From: Clostridia bacterium
Lineage (GTDB): Bacteria; Bacillota; Clostridia; Lachnospirales; Lachnospiraceae
Reading direction: 5' to 3'
NCBI GenBank assembly: GCA_910575245.1
Contig: CAJTEN010000007.1
Span: 45,558 to 109,557, forward strand
Length of the DNA: 64,000 nucleotides
In this document: positions 33,937-42,535 of the stretch, piece after piece
Numbering within the stretch: position 1 is the stretch's first letter
How the letters are laid out: each line of letters starts with the position of its first letter
Translations under genes and position numbers: made by a program
Notes under the pieces: model-generated
What the model was told of the DNA's origin: nothing
Seen by the model: the letters and a program-made list of their open reading frames with translations, nothing else
The model's database searches: none

Positions 33937-36381
33937 ATGCGTGGACAGCATTACAGGGCAAGGGATAAAACGGTACGGAAGATGAACAGGGACGGGCTTA
34001 CGGAGGAGAACCTCCGGAGCGGCGAAACAGTCAGGATAAGCAGAAGGGAAGCTGATTGCCAGGCGCCTCCGGCGGCAGCAGATGACTCCATGAATTTTCA
34101 GGACAGGCGCAGCCGCAGGGCGGAGGATCAGAAAGCAGGAGACAGACGGAGAAACGGATTTTCACCGGATTTCAAAAGGCCGGATTGCGGAGAAGATGAC
34201 GGTGCGCAGGCCGGCCTTTACCAGACCGGCGTGGAGAAGGCAGATTTTTATGCAGAAGATACTGTACCGGCAGAGGCTTATGGGGAAAATGTGCAGGGAA
34301 TCTATCCGGATACGGGAAAAATGCCGGGAACGGACAGTGGGATAAGGAAAGTAAGCATCAGGCAGGTTCCGGCAGATCATTCTTACAGCCATTCCGGAAA
34401 AAGGAAAAATTATATCCCGGAGCCTCTGGCGGCACGTTACCGCAGGGACGGGAAAGGAGCGGTGCAGGGAAAAGATTTCCATAGGGAGGCGGGATTCCCG
34501 GACAGTCCGGCGGAAAATGCTTCTGGTATGGGAGAAGATACTGTGGTGGGTAACACGCCGGTTTCCGGTAATGCAGATACGGGAGCAATACAGAATCCGC
34601 AGGCAGCCCCTTCCCATATGGAGAATATCAGGGCAAAGCCCCTAATGAGTGGGGAGGCTTCCGGTACAGGTACTGCGCCGGATCAGGGCGGAGGCCATAA
34701 CAGGAAGAAAAAACAGGTGTACGCCCACTGCCAGAGGGAAAAAGAACAGAAGAAAGCGCAGGAGGGAAAGGAAAATACAGCCCACCGGGAAGAGGCAAGA
34801 CATACAGGGAACCGGCTTTCGGCAGGGGAGGCATTGCAGGTTTCCCAAAAGGACACAGAAAAGAAGAACGGGCATGGGCGTCTGCGCCAGGAACGGAAAG
34901 AGAAGGCTTCCCGCCTTTCTTTCGGGGAAGAGAAAGGCATGGCGCGTAGCGCAGGGATGCGGCTGGCAGGAAGGGCGGCATGGAAAGCTACGGGGCTTGC
35001 CGCCTCCGCCCTTTCAGATGACGGTGCGGACAGGCAGCAGGAAAATATGGAAGCGGAAGTGCTGTGCGGCATGGAGCAGGCAGGGGAGCGGACGCTTCGT
35101 TTTGCCTTGCGCCAGTCCAGCCGCCGGATGCAGAAAAGGGGCCATCCGGAAGGAAATCAGATGCCGGGGGCGGACAGGGAAAAGCTGAGGAAATTTTACC
35201 AGAAGCGGCGGATTAAAAAAGCCTGTGCAGAAGCAAAGCGGGGAGGAAAGACATCGGAAGAAGCTGAAAAAGCAGCGAACGGACTTTTTGGGAAAGCGAA
35301 AAGCATTGCTGCGGAGATTTTCAGGAATAAAAAAGGCCTGCTGATAGCGGCGTCCTTCCTTCTGATGATATTTTTATTCTTCTCCGCAGGGCTTTCCAGC
35401 TGCAGCGCCATGGTGCAGGGGGCGTCTTCCACTTTTATCGGGACTACATACCCCAGCGAGGATGAAGATATCTATGATGCTGAGGCAGGCTACAAGGAAC
35501 TGGAGGAGGCACTGGACGAACAGATAAATACCATGGAAAGCACCCATCCGGGCTATGACGAATACCGCTATCAGGTAGACGAGATCACTCACAATCCTTA
35601 CCAGCTTATCTCTTTTCTCACTGTATTATATGAGGAATTTACCTACAATCAGGTAAAAGATATCCTTCCAGAGTTGTTTGAAGAGCAGTACCGGCTTACG
35701 GTGGAAGAAATCACGGAGATACGGACGAGGACGGAGACACAGACTGTAACAGATCCCATGACGGGGGAAGAAACGGAAACAGAGGTGGAAGTGGAGTATG
35801 AATGGCATGTGCTTTGTATCTGCCTGACCAACAAAGGGTTTGACACGGTGGCAAGGGGGCGTATGACGCAGGAACAGACGGAGCTTTATACCGCCTACAA
35901 CCTGACTTATGGGAACAGGAGTTATCTGTTTGATATAGCAGGGATTCCGAATGAAAGCATTGGCGGGGCCGGATATGAAATCCCTGAGGAAGCCTTATCG
36001 GACGAGCAGTTTGCCCGCATGATACGGGAAGCGGAAAAGTACCTCGGCATGGCTTATGTGTGGGGCGGCGCTTCGCCGGAGACGGGCTTTGACTGCTCCG
36101 GTTTTGTGAGCTGGGTCATCAACAACAGCGGGAATGGCTGGGACGTAGGAAGGCAGACTGCGGAAGGGCTTCGGGGAAGCTGTGCGGCAGTGCCTGCTTC
36201 GGAGGCAAGGCCGGGAGACCTTGTATTCTTCCAGGGAACCTACAACACCTCCGGTGCAAGCCATGTGGGCATTTATGCCGGGAACGGGATGATGATCCAC
36301 GCGGGCAATCCGGTGAAATATTCCAACATCAGAACCCCGTACTGGGAGGGGCATCTACTCTCCTATGGGCGGATACCCTGA
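33937..36381 (+). CDS. NlpC/P60 cell-wall hydrolase of the conjugation system (CD1108-like)
   Basis: 814 residues; GGAAGGAG precedes the ATG. The first ~460 residues are low-complexity, charged and cytoplasmic. A membrane helix follows (LLIAASFLLMIFLFFSAG, about 468-486). The C-terminal NlpC/P60 domain (about 690-814) has catalytic Cys in GFDCSGFVSWVI (about 718), His in ASHVGIYAGNG (about 768) and a third polar residue in MIHAGNP. This is the VirB1-like peptidoglycan peptidase that opens the wall for the channel. The lytic-transglycosylase domain of Tn916 Orf14 is not visible. Confidence 0.88.
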   Translation: MRGQHYRARDKTVRKMNRDGLTEENLRSGETVRISRREADCQAPPAAADDSMNFQDRRSRRAEDQKAGDRRRNGFSPDFKRPDCGEDDGAQAGLYQTGVEKADFYAEDTVPAEAYGENVQGIYPDTGKMPGTDSGIRKVSIRQVPADHSYSHSGKRKNYIPEPLAARYRRDGKGAVQGKDFHREAGFPDSPAENASGMGEDTVVGNTPVSGNADTGAIQNPQAAPSHMENIRAKPLMSGEASGTGTAPDQGGGHNRKKKQVYAHCQREKEQKKAQEGKENTAHREEARHTGNRLSAGEALQVSQKDTEKKNGHGRLRQERKEKASRLSFGEEKGMARSAGMRLAGRAAWKATGLAASALSDDGADRQQENMEAEVLCGMEQAGERTLRFALRQSSRRMQKRGHPEGNQMPGADREKLRKFYQKRRIKKACAEAKRGGKTSEEAEKAANGLFGKAKSIAAEIFRNKKGLLIAASFLLMIFLFFSAGLSSCSAMVQGASSTFIGTTYPSEDEDIYDAEAGYKELEEALDEQINTMESTHPGYDEYRYQVDEITHNPYQLISFLTVLYEEFTYNQVKDILPELFEEQYRLTVEEITEIRTRTETQTVTDPMTGEETETEVEVEYEWHVLCICLTNKGFDTVARGRMTQEQTELYTAYNLTYGNRSYLFDIAGIPNESIGGAGYEIPEEALSDEQFARMIREAEKYLGMAYVWGGASPETGFDCSGFVSWVINNSGNGWDVGRQTAEGLRGSCAAVPASEARPGDLVFFQGTYNTSGASHVGIYAGNGMMIHAGNPVKYSNIRTPYWEGHLLSYGRIP

Positions 36382-36460
36382 AAAGCGGTTACGGGAGTGG
36401 CAATTATAACTGATAAAGTGACAAAAAAGATTGATAAAAAGTGCAGGGGAGGAGGAATGT

Positions 36461-36991
36461 ATGGCGCAGCTGCAGTACCAGTTCAAAAAAAATGATGAAT
36501 ATTACACGCCGCCTTATGCGGTCTACCCGATCATGGAACGCCTGAGGGCAGGGGCGGCGGTATGGTGCCCTTTTGATACGGAAGAGAGCGCGTTTGTCAG
36601 GGTGCTTTCAGAAAATGGCTTCCGCGTCCTGTACGGGCATATCCGGACGGGGCAGGATTTTTTCCATGCGGAAGTGCCGGAATGCGACTATATCGTCAGC
36701 AACCCGCCTTACAGCTTAAAGGGCAAAATTTTAAAGCGGCTGTATGAGATCGGGAAGCCTTTCGCCATGCTGGTCAATTTCCAGGGGATTTTCGACAGCA
36801 GGGAACGCTTCCGCATGTTCAGGGAAAACAGGGTGGAAATGCTCTGGTTAAGCCCGAGGGTTTATTACATGACCGGGGACGGGAAGCTCCCTATGAGGGC
36901 GCCTTTCCAGAGCGGCTACCTGTGCAGCGGGATATGTGAGCGGCAGCTTGAGTTTGCATACCTTGACGTTGATTACAGGCGGGGCAGTTAG
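36461..36991 (+). CDS. Small DNA N6-adenine methyltransferase-like protein
   Basis: 176 residues; ATG 36461 after GGGGAGGAGG. DEYYTPPYAVYPI at the N-terminus, VWCPFDTEESAFVRVLSENG as AdoMet-binding region and YIVSNPPYSLKGKIL as catalytic motif IV (SNPPY) near residue 86. Short, so target recognition may depend on a partner, or it may be an orphan marking enzyme. The second adenine-type methylase in the transfer operon. Confidence 0.8.
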   Translation: MAQLQYQFKKNDEYYTPPYAVYPIMERLRAGAAVWCPFDTEESAFVRVLSENGFRVLYGHIRTGQDFFHAEVPECDYIVSNPPYSLKGKILKRLYEIGKPFAMLVNFQGIFDSRERFRMFRENRVEMLWLSPRVYYMTGDGKLPMRAPFQSGYLCSGICERQLEFAYLDVDYRRGS

Positions 36992-37073
36992 GCATACGCT
37001 GCCATGTCTTGGCGGATATCCGTAAAGGGTATGGCAGAAAACGGGACTATATTCCACAGATTGGAGGCGTGGC

Positions 37074-37406
37074 ATGAATGCAAAATTAAACAGGGTTTTA
37101 GATGAGATTAAGCGGACGGAGGATAAGATTGCCGCATGGCAGGAACATTTGGAGGAACTGAATATCAGGAAAAACCAGCTGGAAGACGCGGAGATCATAA
37201 AGAGCATCCGCTCCATGAAGCTGGGCAGCCGGGAGATGCTTGCCTTCCTGGAAAATATCAGGAACGGGGCGGTGCCTGCACAGCAGGGACAGCACATAGG
37301 GGAGGCACGGCAGGAAGAAATCATGCCGGGAGAGGCAGAAAATATCAGGGAGCCGGAAGAAGCGCCGGCAGAAAGAGAGGACAGGGAAGATGAAGAAAAC
37401 GGTTAG
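37074..37406 (+). CDS. DUF4315 family protein
   Basis: 110 residues. Coiled-coil N-terminal half (LNRVLDEIKRTEDKIAAWQ, EHLEELNIRKNQLEDAEII) then IRSMKLGSREMLAFLE and an acidic tail: the DUF4315 pattern. It always sits before the DUF4366 gene in these ICEs; here they overlap by 17 nt. Cytoplasmic, role unknown. Confidence 0.85.
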   Translation: MNAKLNRVLDEIKRTEDKIAAWQEHLEELNIRKNQLEDAEIIKSIRSMKLGSREMLAFLENIRNGAVPAQQGQHIGEARQEEIMPGEAENIREPEEAPAEREDREDEENG

Positions 37407-38043
37407 GAATTTGGCGGCAATGCTTGTGATGGCTGCGGCAGTCCTTTTATCAGGGAAAATGACAGCATATGCCTATGTGGACGAGACAGCGGAGGCGGTA
37501 CCGGAGCCGGTCATTTCGGAGGAAACGCCGGAGGAGACGGAGACCACGCCTTTTTCGGTGGCGGGGAACGGGCAGCTTTTAGATGACATCAGCGATGATG
37601 AAACGAAGCAGTTCCTTACCGTCCAGACAAAGAACGGGAACACCTTTTTCATGGTCATAGACCGTTCCAGAAATTCGGAGAATGTGTATATGCTCTCCCT
37701 GATTGACGAGAATGACCTTGCAGAATTTCTTGGGGAAGATGAAACGGAACTAGAGGAGGAAAAGCCTGCGGTGGCGGTGGAAGAGCCCCGGCTGGAGCCT
37801 GTACAGGAAGAACCCCGGACGGAGCCGGAAAAAGGCGGCATGGGAATGGGGGCGGTGCTTACCATGATTCTTCTGGGCGCTGGCAGCATCGGCGCCTATT
37901 ATTATTTCAAAATATGGAAGCCGAAGCGCGAGGAAGAGGAGGCGGAGAGCGAAGACCTTGAATTTTATGACGGGGGAGCTTATGTCAATGAGGACCGGGA
38001 AAACGGAAAGGAAGAGGGGGAAAGCGAAGAACCGGAGGACTGA
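37390..38043 (+). CDS. DUF4366 / CD1107-family mobile element membrane protein
   Basis: 217 residues. N-terminal signal or anchor (NLAAMLVMAAAVLLSGKM), an extracellular part with the conserved QFLTVQTKNGNTFFMVIDRS and VYMLSLIDENDLAEFL, a Glu/Pro linker, a C-terminal membrane helix (GAVLTMILLGAGSIGAYYYF) and an acidic cytoplasmic tail. Matches DUF4366, a likely structural component of the mating apparatus on the outer face. Confidence 0.88.
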   Translation: MKKTVRNLAAMLVMAAAVLLSGKMTAYAYVDETAEAVPEPVISEETPEETETTPFSVAGNGQLLDDISDDETKQFLTVQTKNGNTFFMVIDRSRNSENVYMLSLIDENDLAEFLGEDETELEEEKPAVAVEEPRLEPVQEEPRTEPEKGGMGMGAVLTMILLGAGSIGAYYYFKIWKPKREEEEAESEDLEFYDGGAYVNEDRENGKEEGESEEPED

Positions 38044-38081
38044 AAGGGGGTACATATCCGGACAGAGAGTATGGGCAGGCA

Positions 38082-38110
38082 TTGCCCTCCGGCAGAAAAT
38101 ACGCTATAAT
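38082..38110 (+). promoter_or_regulatory. Sigma-70 promoter before DUF4317 gene
   Basis: TTGCCC at 38082-38087, a 17-nt spacer and a perfect TATAAT at 38105-38110. A perfect hairpin ACTGCCGCA 38136-38144 / TGCGGCAGT 38158-38166 lies in the leader before the start codon at 38189. Confidence 0.6.
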
Positions 38111-38188
38111 TTTCCATAGCAGAAAAAAGGGAAGCACTGCCGCATGCCCTTCCGGGGTGCGGCAGTATGCAGCAGAGGGGTAGCGGAT

Positions 38189-38815
38189 ATGGGAAAGATC
38201 AACCGTGAGGATATGCTGGAGCTGACAAGGCGCATGACATTAAAGCGGAACTGCTTTGACAGGATTGCCGGGGCATATCTGGACGAAGAGGGATTTGTGG
38301 ACGGGACTTTCAACAAGCATTTCCAGAAACTGTCACAGAAAGACCAGCAGGACAACCTCAATATTGCAAAGGCCATTCCCTTTTCCGATACAAACGTGCA
38401 GCTGAAAGAGTATGTTTTCAGTGAGGCGGACCGAAGGCCGGGGAGCATCTGGCAGCTGCTTATGGCATTGAATGAGTGCGGGCTGAAAAATGACGCGATG
38501 CTGGATACCTTTTATGAGGAATTCGGGCAGAGATACCGGACAGGAAAAAACTATGCCATTTACTTTTTCCATGGAAGTTATGACGTTCCGCTGAAAGCAA
38601 ACGATAAGGAAAGCCTGTGGGAGTCGGAAGAGGTCTACCGGTTCTTAGTCTGTGCAGTCTGCCCGGTAAGCGGCGATTACGAGCCGGGAGAGCCGGAATG
38701 CGGCTTCCTGTTCCCGGCGTTCAAGGACAGGAGCAGTGATACGGAGAGGGTCAATGTTTTTGCGGCAGATGGGAATTTCGGGAAAGTGGGGGAAATCCTG
38801 TTTTCCGGGGAATAG
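38189..38815 (+). CDS. DUF4317 family protein, shorter than usual
   Basis: 208 residues from ATG 38189 (product MGKINREDMLELTRRMT). Contains the DUF4317 pattern: GAYLDEEGFVDGTFNKHF, LLMALNECGLKNDAMLDTFY, NYAIYFFHGSYDVPLK and CGFLFPAFKDRSSDTERVN. By memory family members run to about 400 residues; here the frame ends soon after the FPAF motif, so the C-terminal half is missing or was replaced. Has its own promoter. Role unknown. Confidence 0.78.
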   Translation: MGKINREDMLELTRRMTLKRNCFDRIAGAYLDEEGFVDGTFNKHFQKLSQKDQQDNLNIAKAIPFSDTNVQLKEYVFSEADRRPGSIWQLLMALNECGLKNDAMLDTFYEEFGQRYRTGKNYAIYFFHGSYDVPLKANDKESLWESEEVYRFLVCAVCPVSGDYEPGEPECGFLFPAFKDRSSDTERVNVFAADGNFGKVGEILFSGE

Positions 38816-38901
38816 ATGTTTCTCTGATAAACAGGCAGCTGCAGAAGAAAGACTGCGGGGACGGAGAGAGAGGAAAACCGGGATTTACGGAGGAAACGGA
38901 T

Positions 38902-39297
38902 ATGTGGATATGCCCAAAGTGCGGGAGAGAATTTAAAAGAACCAATCAAGGCCATTACTGCGGGAAAGCACCCGGAACAGTATTGGAATATATAGATTCG
39001 CAGCCTATAGAAACACGCCCCCGCTTAACGGAAATGATGGTTTTATTACAAAACAGCGTTCCGTGTGTAAAGGAACGTATATCTTGGAGCATGCCGTATT
39101 ATGAGAAAGAAGGAAAATCTATCACATTTTCTGCCTGTAAAAAGCACATCAGTTTTTATGCAGGGGCTGAAGCCATTGGAAAATTTGCATCGGAGTTAAA
39201 CGGATATGCCACTAATAAAAATGCAATATATTTTCCTTATGATAAAGCATTGCCTGCAGAATTGATTGAAAATATCGCAAGATGGTGTTTAAGCTGA
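38902..39297 (+). CDS. DUF1801 (YdhG-like) domain protein with N-terminal zinc ribbon
   Basis: 131 residues; ACGGAGG precedes the ATG. CPKCGREFKRTNQGHYCGK at the N-terminus is a small zinc ribbon; the rest (VKERISWSMPYYEKEGKSI, SFYAGAEAIGKF, AIYFPYDKALP) is the DUF1801/YdhG-like fold, sometimes called an iron-chaperone-like domain. It is cargo between the transfer genes and topB; no link to conjugation is visible. Confidence 0.75.
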   Translation: MWICPKCGREFKRTNQGHYCGKAPGTVLEYIDSQPIETRPRLTEMMVLLQNSVPCVKERISWSMPYYEKEGKSITFSACKKHISFYAGAEAIGKFASELNGYATNKNAIYFPYDKALPAELIENIARWCLS

Positions 39298-39344
39298 TCT
39301 GACAGCTTTCTGCTCACAAGGAGCGTGATAATGCTCATAACTGT

Positions 39345-39815
39345 ATGGGGGAACCAATGGAGGAACTGTTTGTATATGCATTGCTATATAGTGAAGGCTT
39401 TGATGTGTGGCCTTTGTATGTAGATAAACTTGACCGGCTCTTTATGGAAGATATGGAAAATGAGGCCTATCTTACTCTGGAAGGAATGGCACCCAAAGAG
39501 GCTGTTTTGCATACCCTCTCTATTATGGAGGGGAGCAGCTTCGACACAGAATATTTCGGGAAGATATTGATGCGGTCACTCCTGCGGATATATGAAGATA
39601 CGGATATTGCGGTTTTTGCAGGGAAGATGTATTCCCTGTGGAATAAACTGCCACGGGATACAGGGCGGGAGGAACCGTTTTTAACGTTATGTTATGCAGA
39701 TGACTGTCTGTCTTACCATGATGAGGCGCAGTGCAGGAAGCTATATGAAAAAGCAATGCGTTATTATGACCAGACAATGGATTTACGGAGGGAAACACAA
39801 TGGCGGTTACAGTGA
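39345..39815 (+). CDS. Hypothetical protein next to monooxygenase
   Basis: 156 residues (ATG 39357 also possible). Unrecognised; helical, acidic, with EELFVYALLYSEGFDVWPLY and a C-terminal KLYEKAMRYYDQTMDL. It may be a TPR-like or regulatory helical protein. Overlaps the following monooxygenase gene by 16 nt, so they are co-transcribed. Confidence 0.55.
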   Translation: MGEPMEELFVYALLYSEGFDVWPLYVDKLDRLFMEDMENEAYLTLEGMAPKEAVLHTLSIMEGSSFDTEYFGKILMRSLLRIYEDTDIAVFAGKMYSLWNKLPRDTGREEPFLTLCYADDCLSYHDEAQCRKLYEKAMRYYDQTMDLRRETQWRLQ

Positions 39816-40132
39816 ACATCTATTACAGCGGCGAGAATGGAAATGCAAGGAAATTTGCGGAGGAAATGGTCTCAAGCGGCGTGGCTGATGATATCCGTGC
39901 GGAAGCCGGGAACATCAGGTATGAATATTTTTTCCCGATGGAGGATGCAGAGACAGTGCTTTTGATTGACAGCTGGGAAGACCAGCATTCCATAGATGCC
40001 CACCATGCATCCCCAATGATGGCAAAGATCATTGGGCTCAGGGAAAAATACGGCCTGCATATGAAAGTGGAGCGGTATGTGTCTGATGAAGACGGAGTCC
40101 CGGAAGCAGATAAAGCATTTATAAAAGAATAA
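39800..40132 (+). CDS. Antibiotic biosynthesis monooxygenase (ABM)-fold protein
   Basis: 110 residues; GGAGGG precedes the ATG. VTVNIYYSGENGNARKFAEE, NIRYEYFFPMEDAETVLLID, SWEDQHSIDAHHASPMM is the dimeric alpha/beta ABM (quinol monooxygenase-like) fold. Substrate unknown. Accessory cargo. Confidence 0.8.
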   Translation: MAVTVNIYYSGENGNARKFAEEMVSSGVADDIRAEAGNIRYEYFFPMEDAETVLLIDSWEDQHSIDAHHASPMMAKIIGLREKYGLHMKVERYVSDEDGVPEADKAFIKE

Positions 40133-40203
40133 TCATGCAGGAGATTTTAAAAGAAAGATAAAGATATTTGTGTAACAGGGAACGGAAAGATATTTTATTA
40201 ACC

Positions 40204-40236
40204 AGGGCAATCAGGATTGGTTGCTCTTTTTTTGCG
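40204..40236 (+). terminator. Intrinsic terminator upstream of topB
   Basis: GGGCAATC pairs with GGTTGCTC (G-U pairs included) around a short AGGATT loop, followed by seven T. It ends the cargo operon just before the topB ribosome binding site. Confidence 0.6.
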
Positions 40237-40254
40237 CAAAAAAGGAGGAAACAT

Positions 40255-40572
40255 ATGTTTTTAGTCATCGGTGAGAAGGCCAGCGTCTCGCAGGCGCTGG
40301 CAAAGATATTGAAAGCGGGGAAGAAGGAGGACGGGTACCTTTCCGGGGAAGACTGCCTTGTAAGCTGGTGTTTCGGGCACCTTGCGGAATACGCTCCCCC
40401 GGAAAGCTATGACGGGCGGTATGCAAAGTGGACATTTTCGGATTTACCCATTATCCCGGAGGAATGGAAGCTTACTGTGGCAAAGGATAAGAAGGCACAG
40501 CTTGCAGTCCTGAAAAAACTGCTTAACAGGAAGGATTTGGAATACGTGGTCAATGCCTGTGATGTTGGATAG
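40255..40572 (+). pseudogene. topB: topB 5' part, interrupted by IME2
   Basis: ATG 40255 with AAAGGAGG upstream. Encodes the start of a type IA topoisomerase III (MFLVIGEKASVSQALAKIL, then YVVNACD of the Toprim motif). At 40563 the frame enters IME2 and stops within three codons. Joining 40255-40562 to 48455-50294 gives 2148 nt, a 715-residue TopB with ACDAGREGE restored. The insertion thus hits the metal-binding Toprim motif itself. Confidence 0.9.
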
Positions 40573-40824
40573 TGCGGAGGGGTGACAAACAAATACAAAT
40601 AAGAAAGGGACTTCCTCAATCCTTAAAAGGCTATGACACTATCGGTTATAGTCTTTTTTCATGCGGTAATTACCGTATAAAATGAACTCCTATTCCCACA
40701 AGCGGAGAAATATCCAACAACAATATTACGCAATCCAATCTCCCGACAATTAACGTAAGAAAATCATTTATCAGCACGGAAACCAATCAATCATATCAAT
40801 CCATATCACAGGAGGACAAAGAGC

Positions 40825-41433
40825 ATGGATAAAAAGCAGGAACAGCAGATTTTATACTATTACAGTACCACAGAGAAATATATCCGTAGCAAGACACACT
40901 CTAATGCGCATCAGAGTGTCTTTACCAAAGAAAGTGATAAATACCAGTGGCTTGTGTTGGAACAGAGAAGCCAGTGCGAAGTCGAGGTAAGGCAGACCGA
41001 CAATCATGGAATAATTACAGCGAGGGATAATTACGAACTGACAAGAAATTTACCTAAGTGCGTGGGCGTGGAGCGTTTATGTGAAGGCGCAAATGTTCAG
41101 ATACCTTTTAATGCTGATGAAATCAATTTAATCTATCAGTTTGGGGAACAGAGCAAAGCGGAAACGTGTGCCAGTCTGTCCGCTATTCTTCCGCAGATAA
41201 AAGACGATAACACAAAGCAGATAGTAAGTACCACCTTAAAGAAATTAAATTCTCTGTCCGAAGAAACGTGTGCGGAACTGACAGCCACCACCAAAAGACG
41301 GAAACTGACTGAGCATGACCATTCCATAAAGGCAAGGTTAGCCAAAGCAAAGGAACAGACAAAACAGCCGACAGTTGCCGAGGAAAAAAAGCACAAAACC
41401 CACAGCAAAGGAAAGGGGGATATGGCACTATGA
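40825..41433 (+). CDS. Protein with C-terminal TTRAP-like domain
   Basis: 202 residues; CAGGAGG precedes the ATG. Residues about 92-152 (IPFNADEINLIYQFGEQSKA, then TLKKLNSLSEETCAEL) resemble the transposon-transfer assisting protein (TTRAP) family, usually a free ~70-residue protein. The N-terminal ~90 residues are unrecognised, the C-terminus basic. Likely first gene of the IME2 operon; overlaps the next by 4 nt. Function inferred only from the family name. Confidence 0.6.
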   Translation: MDKKQEQQILYYYSTTEKYIRSKTHSNAHQSVFTKESDKYQWLVLEQRSQCEVEVRQTDNHGIITARDNYELTRNLPKCVGVERLCEGANVQIPFNADEINLIYQFGEQSKAETCASLSAILPQIKDDNTKQIVSTTLKKLNSLSEETCAELTATTKRRKLTEHDHSIKARLAKAKEQTKQPTVAEEKKHKTHSKGKGDMAL

Positions 41434-41714
41434 AACTTTCACGATACGAGCAAGAAACGATTGTTAATTACAATGCAGGAGAACAGACTGCCACCGTCTA
41501 CACAAGGGATAAAACAGTTATGCGGAAACTTGACACACTTGTTGATGAATTTCCCGACATATACAAGCTGACAGGGCAGGACAAAATATCTAAGACCTAT
41601 TCCTTTCCGAAATCATACGTTAATTACCGTAAGCCAAGAAGGATAAGCAAAGAACAAAGAGAACAGGCAAGAGAAATGATGTTAAAGATGAATTTAAGCG
41701 ACAGCAAACAGTGA
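41430..41714 (+). CDS. Small conserved IME protein
   Basis: 94 residues starting in an ATGA overlap. MKLSRYEQETIVNYNAGEQ, TVYTRDKTVMRKLDTL, YSFPKSYVNYRKPRR followed by a basic helix. I have seen this type in mobilizable elements of Clostridia but cannot name a function. A small basic protein of this kind could bind nucleic acid. Confidence 0.6.
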   Translation: MKLSRYEQETIVNYNAGEQTATVYTRDKTVMRKLDTLVDEFPDIYKLTGQDKISKTYSFPKSYVNYRKPRRISKEQREQAREMMLKMNLSDSKQ

Positions 41715-41731
41715 GAATTGCTATCGCCTGT

Positions 41732-41950
41732 TTATAATTTTTGGTCTTTGTCAGAGGGAATATATCGGACAATATCTTTTATGTCACAATCTAAAATTCG
41801 GCATATATCATTCAATGTTTTAGTTGATACATCTTTGTTGTGCTTCAAGCGGTGGAGTGTACTATGTGATAAATGATGTTTATTTGTCAAAGTATACCAA
41901 TTTTCATTTGACTTATCCAAAGTTTCCCAAAACGGAGAATAGTCAATCAC
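41732..41950 (-). CDS. Minimal XRE-type regulator, copy 1
   Basis: 72 residues from the GTG at 41950 (AAAGGGGG upstream). Helix-turn-helix ENWYTLTNKHHLSHSTLHRL then KTLNDICRILDCDIKDIVRY: the short YozG/Cro-like XRE type. Divergent from the mobilization genes, so it may repress the operons on both sides. Copy of the gene at 42173-42391. Confidence 0.8.
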   Translation of the reverse strand: MIDYSPFWETLDKSNENWYTLTNKHHLSHSTLHRLKHNKDVSTKTLNDICRILDCDIKDIVRYIPSDKDQKL

Positions 41951-42172
41951 ATTCAGCGCCCCCTTTAATAGTATCTTTAACAATAGAATAAAATATATTC
42001 CGATACTTAAATATCTTCGTAAAAACGAATACAACAAGAGGAAAGGAGCAAAACTGAATGTGTAGTTTTAGTTTGAAGTAAGAAAAGTAAAGAACAAATA
42101 AAAAACAGACAAGGGAGAATGATATGTAAAAAATATAAGCGACAGCAAACAGTGAAAATTGCTATCGCCAGT

Positions 42173-42391
42173 TTATAATTTTTGGTCTTTGTCAGAAGGA
42201 ATGTATCGGACAATATCCTTTATGTCACAGCCTAATATTCGGCATAAATCGTTCAGCGTTTTAGTGGTCACATCTCTATTGTGTTTTAAACGGTTGAGCG
42301 TGCTATCCGATATGCGGTGGTTTTTCGTCAGAGTATACCAGTTTTCAATTGATTTTTCTAAAGTTTCCCAAAACGGGGAATAGTCAATCAC
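42173..42391 (-). CDS. Minimal XRE-type regulator, copy 2
   Basis: 72 residues from GTG 42391. Same architecture as copy 1 (VTTKTLNDLCRILGCDIKDI, identical C-terminus VRYIPSDKDQKL) with changes concentrated in the recognition helix (KNHRISDSTLNRLKHNRDV against KHHLSHSTLHRLKHNKDV), so the two may bind different operators. Confidence 0.8.
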   Translation of the reverse strand: MIDYSPFWETLEKSIENWYTLTKNHRISDSTLNRLKHNRDVTTKTLNDLCRILGCDIKDIVRYIPSDKDQKL

Positions 42392-42535
42392 ATTCAGTCC
42401 CCCTTTAATAGTGTGTATAACAATAGAATAAAGTATATTCTCATACTTGAATATCTTCGTAAGAACGAATATACTAAGGGAGTAGGAAAAAATGAATATG
42501 TATGACCCCTAGTGTGAAAGGAGAAAAATCACCAA

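Larger units (their letters stand above)
41695..42505. repeat. Tandem duplication of an XRE gene (period 441 bp)
   Basis: TAAGCGACAGCAAACAGTGA at 41695 recurs at 42136, and similarity continues through each regulator gene and its upstream region to about 42064 and 42505. The first copy follows the end of the upstream ORF, so the second copy's left edge includes its last codons. The two copies have diverged by roughly 15-20%. Confidence 0.75.

Noticed and set aside
36000..37000. Restriction-modification system around the NPPY methylase
   Set aside because: No endonuclease or specificity gene is present on either side; the methylase is orphan.
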